A stretch of DNA of 6,436 nucleotides from Verrucomicrobiota bacterium (GTDB taxonomy: Bacteria; Verrucomicrobiota; Verrucomicrobiia; Chthoniobacterales; UBA10450): assembly GCA_003218785.1 (NCBI GenBank), contig QHOM01000005.1, positions 1-6,436 of the forward strand, given 5' to 3'. The position numbers were made by a program, and so were the translations under genes. The notes beneath the pieces are model-generated. The model was not told where the DNA came from and did no database searches. It saw only the letters and a list, made by a program, of their open reading frames with translations. Shown here piece by piece: positions 5,456 through 6,436 of this stretch (position 1 is its first letter; every line of letters begins with the position of its first letter).

Positions 5456-6436
5456 TTATTCGAGCTCGAGCCACTTCGGAACGTAGGAACGCGCCTTGTT
5501 AACCATCACCGCAACGTTGTCTCGCCCCGCGACCAACTTCCCGTAGCCTCGCCTTATGAGGTCGCGGTTGTCCTTCTCCGCCTCGACCACGAGTAAAAGC
5601 TTGTCCATGAAAGCAGCCATGCCCCACGTGGGACTCGTCTGGCTTAGCGGCGGCATGTCAAAAATGATGTAGTCGAAGTCGCTCGCTTTTAGATTCGGCA
5701 TCATGTCGAAGAATTTTTTCAAGCCGAGCTGCGCCGGACCAGTATTGGGGGAGCCCACGGTAGCCAGATAGAGATTATCCGCAGCCGAGTCGATCGCACT
5801 GTGTTGCTCGAGAGCTGCGTTAAGAGAATACGCAGGCTTGCCTTTGAAGAACGGGTGAACGTTCTCAGGCCCCAGGTTTACATCGACAAGAAGGACCTTA
5901 CCGTCATTGGTTTCCGAAAGTGAGGCAGCGAGCCCGGCGGCGAGTGTAGAAGTTCCCGCTGCTTCCGAAAAGCCGGCAACACCCACGAGCTTCGGTTTAT
6001 GCGTCAAATGATTGAGTTCAAAATAAAGGCTGAGGCGATCCCGAATTGCGTCACAATACGGCCGGATGAAATGGCCGGCATCCCACGGCGCCAGTTTAGG
6101 ATGGTGCGGTCTCGCTGCGAGTCCTCCCGGATCTGTCGGTGAACCATTCGGAGGCAGCACGAGCCGGTGATCGAGGCCTCGCAGGCGGCGATGTGCATCC
6201 GGATTCGCCGGTGAGCCATTCGGAGGCAAAGCCAAATGGCCGTTCCGACCATTGGCATACGGTATCGAAAGCATGAGCGGAATATGCAATTGCGTTTCCA
6301 GCTCAAGTGGCCGCCCAACCGTCCGGTTCAAGACCAATCCCTTCAACAACGCGAGCGCTATACCCAAGGCTATCCCTCCGCCGGCCAGTCCCATTGCAAT
6401 CTTATTGCGCGTTTGGGTCTCCAGCATGGGAGGGGA
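5456..6436 (-). CDS. C-terminal part of a Wzz/BY-kinase-type polysaccharide chain-length protein with degenerate P-loop (partial)
   Basis: The frame stays open to the right edge (SPP before the ATG at 6427), so this is probably the C-terminal part of a larger inner-membrane co-polymerase rather than a complete 323-residue protein. Counting from that ATG, residues about 10-33 form the second membrane helix. ELETQLHIPLMLSIPY follows (42-57), then a proline-rich linker and a cytoplasmic nucleotide-binding domain: YCDAIRDRLSLYF (124-136), a Walker A-like GFSEAAGTSTLAAGLA (152-167), Walker A' VLLVDVNLG (178-186) and Walker B YIIFDMPP (253-260). In active BY-kinases the P-loop is GKS/T; here Thr159 occupies the lysine place. 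The C-terminus (NKARSYVPKWLELE) has one tyrosine, not a cluster. It therefore probably regulates chain length and export without normal tyrosine-kinase activity. The N-terminal Wzz domain would lie off the window. Confidence 0.85.
   Translation of the reverse strand, partial: SPPMLETQTRNKIAMGLAGGGIALGIALALLKGLVLNRTVGRPLELETQLHIPLMLSIPYANGRNGHLALPPNGSPANPDAHRRLRGLDHRLVLPPNGSPTDPGGLAARPHHPKLAPWDAGHFIRPYCDAIRDRLSLYFELNHLTHKPKLVGVAGFSEAAGTSTLAAGLAASLSETNDGKVLLVDVNLGPENVHPFFKGKPAYSLNAALEQHSAIDSAADNLYLATVGSPNTGPAQLGLKKFFDMMPNLKASDFDYIIFDMPPLSQTSPTWGMAAFMDKLLLVVEAEKDNRDLIRRGYGKLVAGRDNVAVMVNKARSYVPKWLELE
6127..6228 (-). repeat. Direct repeat (72-base period) encoding a duplicated PPNGSP linker motif
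   Basis: Bases 6127-6156 and 6199-6228 match at about 26 of 30 positions, with the core CATTCGGAGGCA identical. In the chain-length protein they encode LPPNGSPANPD (67-77) and LPPNGSPTDPG (91-101), 24 residues apart, so the linker between membrane helix and nucleotide-binding domain probably grew by a tandem duplication. The frame is preserved. Confidence 0.7.

Overview
The window looks like part of an extracellular polysaccharide (EPS) biosynthesis and export cluster from a Gram-negative, environmental-type bacterium. All supported genes lie on the minus strand, so the cluster reads from right to left. GC content is close to 50 percent by eye. Most starts lack a strong Shine-Dalgarno sequence and one gene starts with GTG. 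A heptanucleotide repeat encoding an ITNHESR-like peptide is, from memory, common in soil Verrucomicrobiota and Acidobacteriota. That lineage is only a tentative guess; nothing in the window proves it.

Layout in transcription order. (1) 6436-5456: the C-terminal part of a Wzz/BY-kinase-type chain-length protein, cut by the right edge. Its Walker A motif lacks the lysine and it has no C-terminal tyrosine cluster. (2) 5455-5208: intergenic, with a long inverted repeat and a good sigma70-like promoter. (3) 5207-4683: a left-handed beta-helix acyltransferase resembling WbpD. (4) 4714-4539: the 5' remnant of a DegT/DnrJ/EryC1-family sugar aminotransferase, overlapping the acyltransferase end, with one frameshift and the rest deleted. 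(5) About 4495-4468: a hairpin with a T-rich tail. (6) 4450-3461: a NodB-like polysaccharide deacetylase carrying the heptanucleotide repeat inside its coding sequence. (7) 3439-2132: an AlgD-like GDP-mannose 6-dehydrogenase. (8) 2104-809: a GT4 glycosyltransferase. (9) 769-1: the N-terminal part of a secreted right-handed beta-helix protein with a carbohydrate-binding-like insert, cut by the left edge.

The genes fit one pathway. AlgD supplies GDP-mannuronate, GT4 adds a sugar to the growing repeat unit, the acyltransferase and deacetylase set the acylation pattern, the chain-length protein controls polymerisation and export, and the secreted beta-helix protein probably binds, cuts or epimerises the polymer outside the cytoplasm. 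The least ordinary features are the aminotransferase remnant, which leaves the acyltransferase without its usual partner; the frame-sensitive heptanucleotide tract in the deacetylase; and the kinase-like domain without its P-loop lysine. I found no RNA genes, CRISPR arrays, insertion sequences or integrases, and no supported gene on the plus strand.
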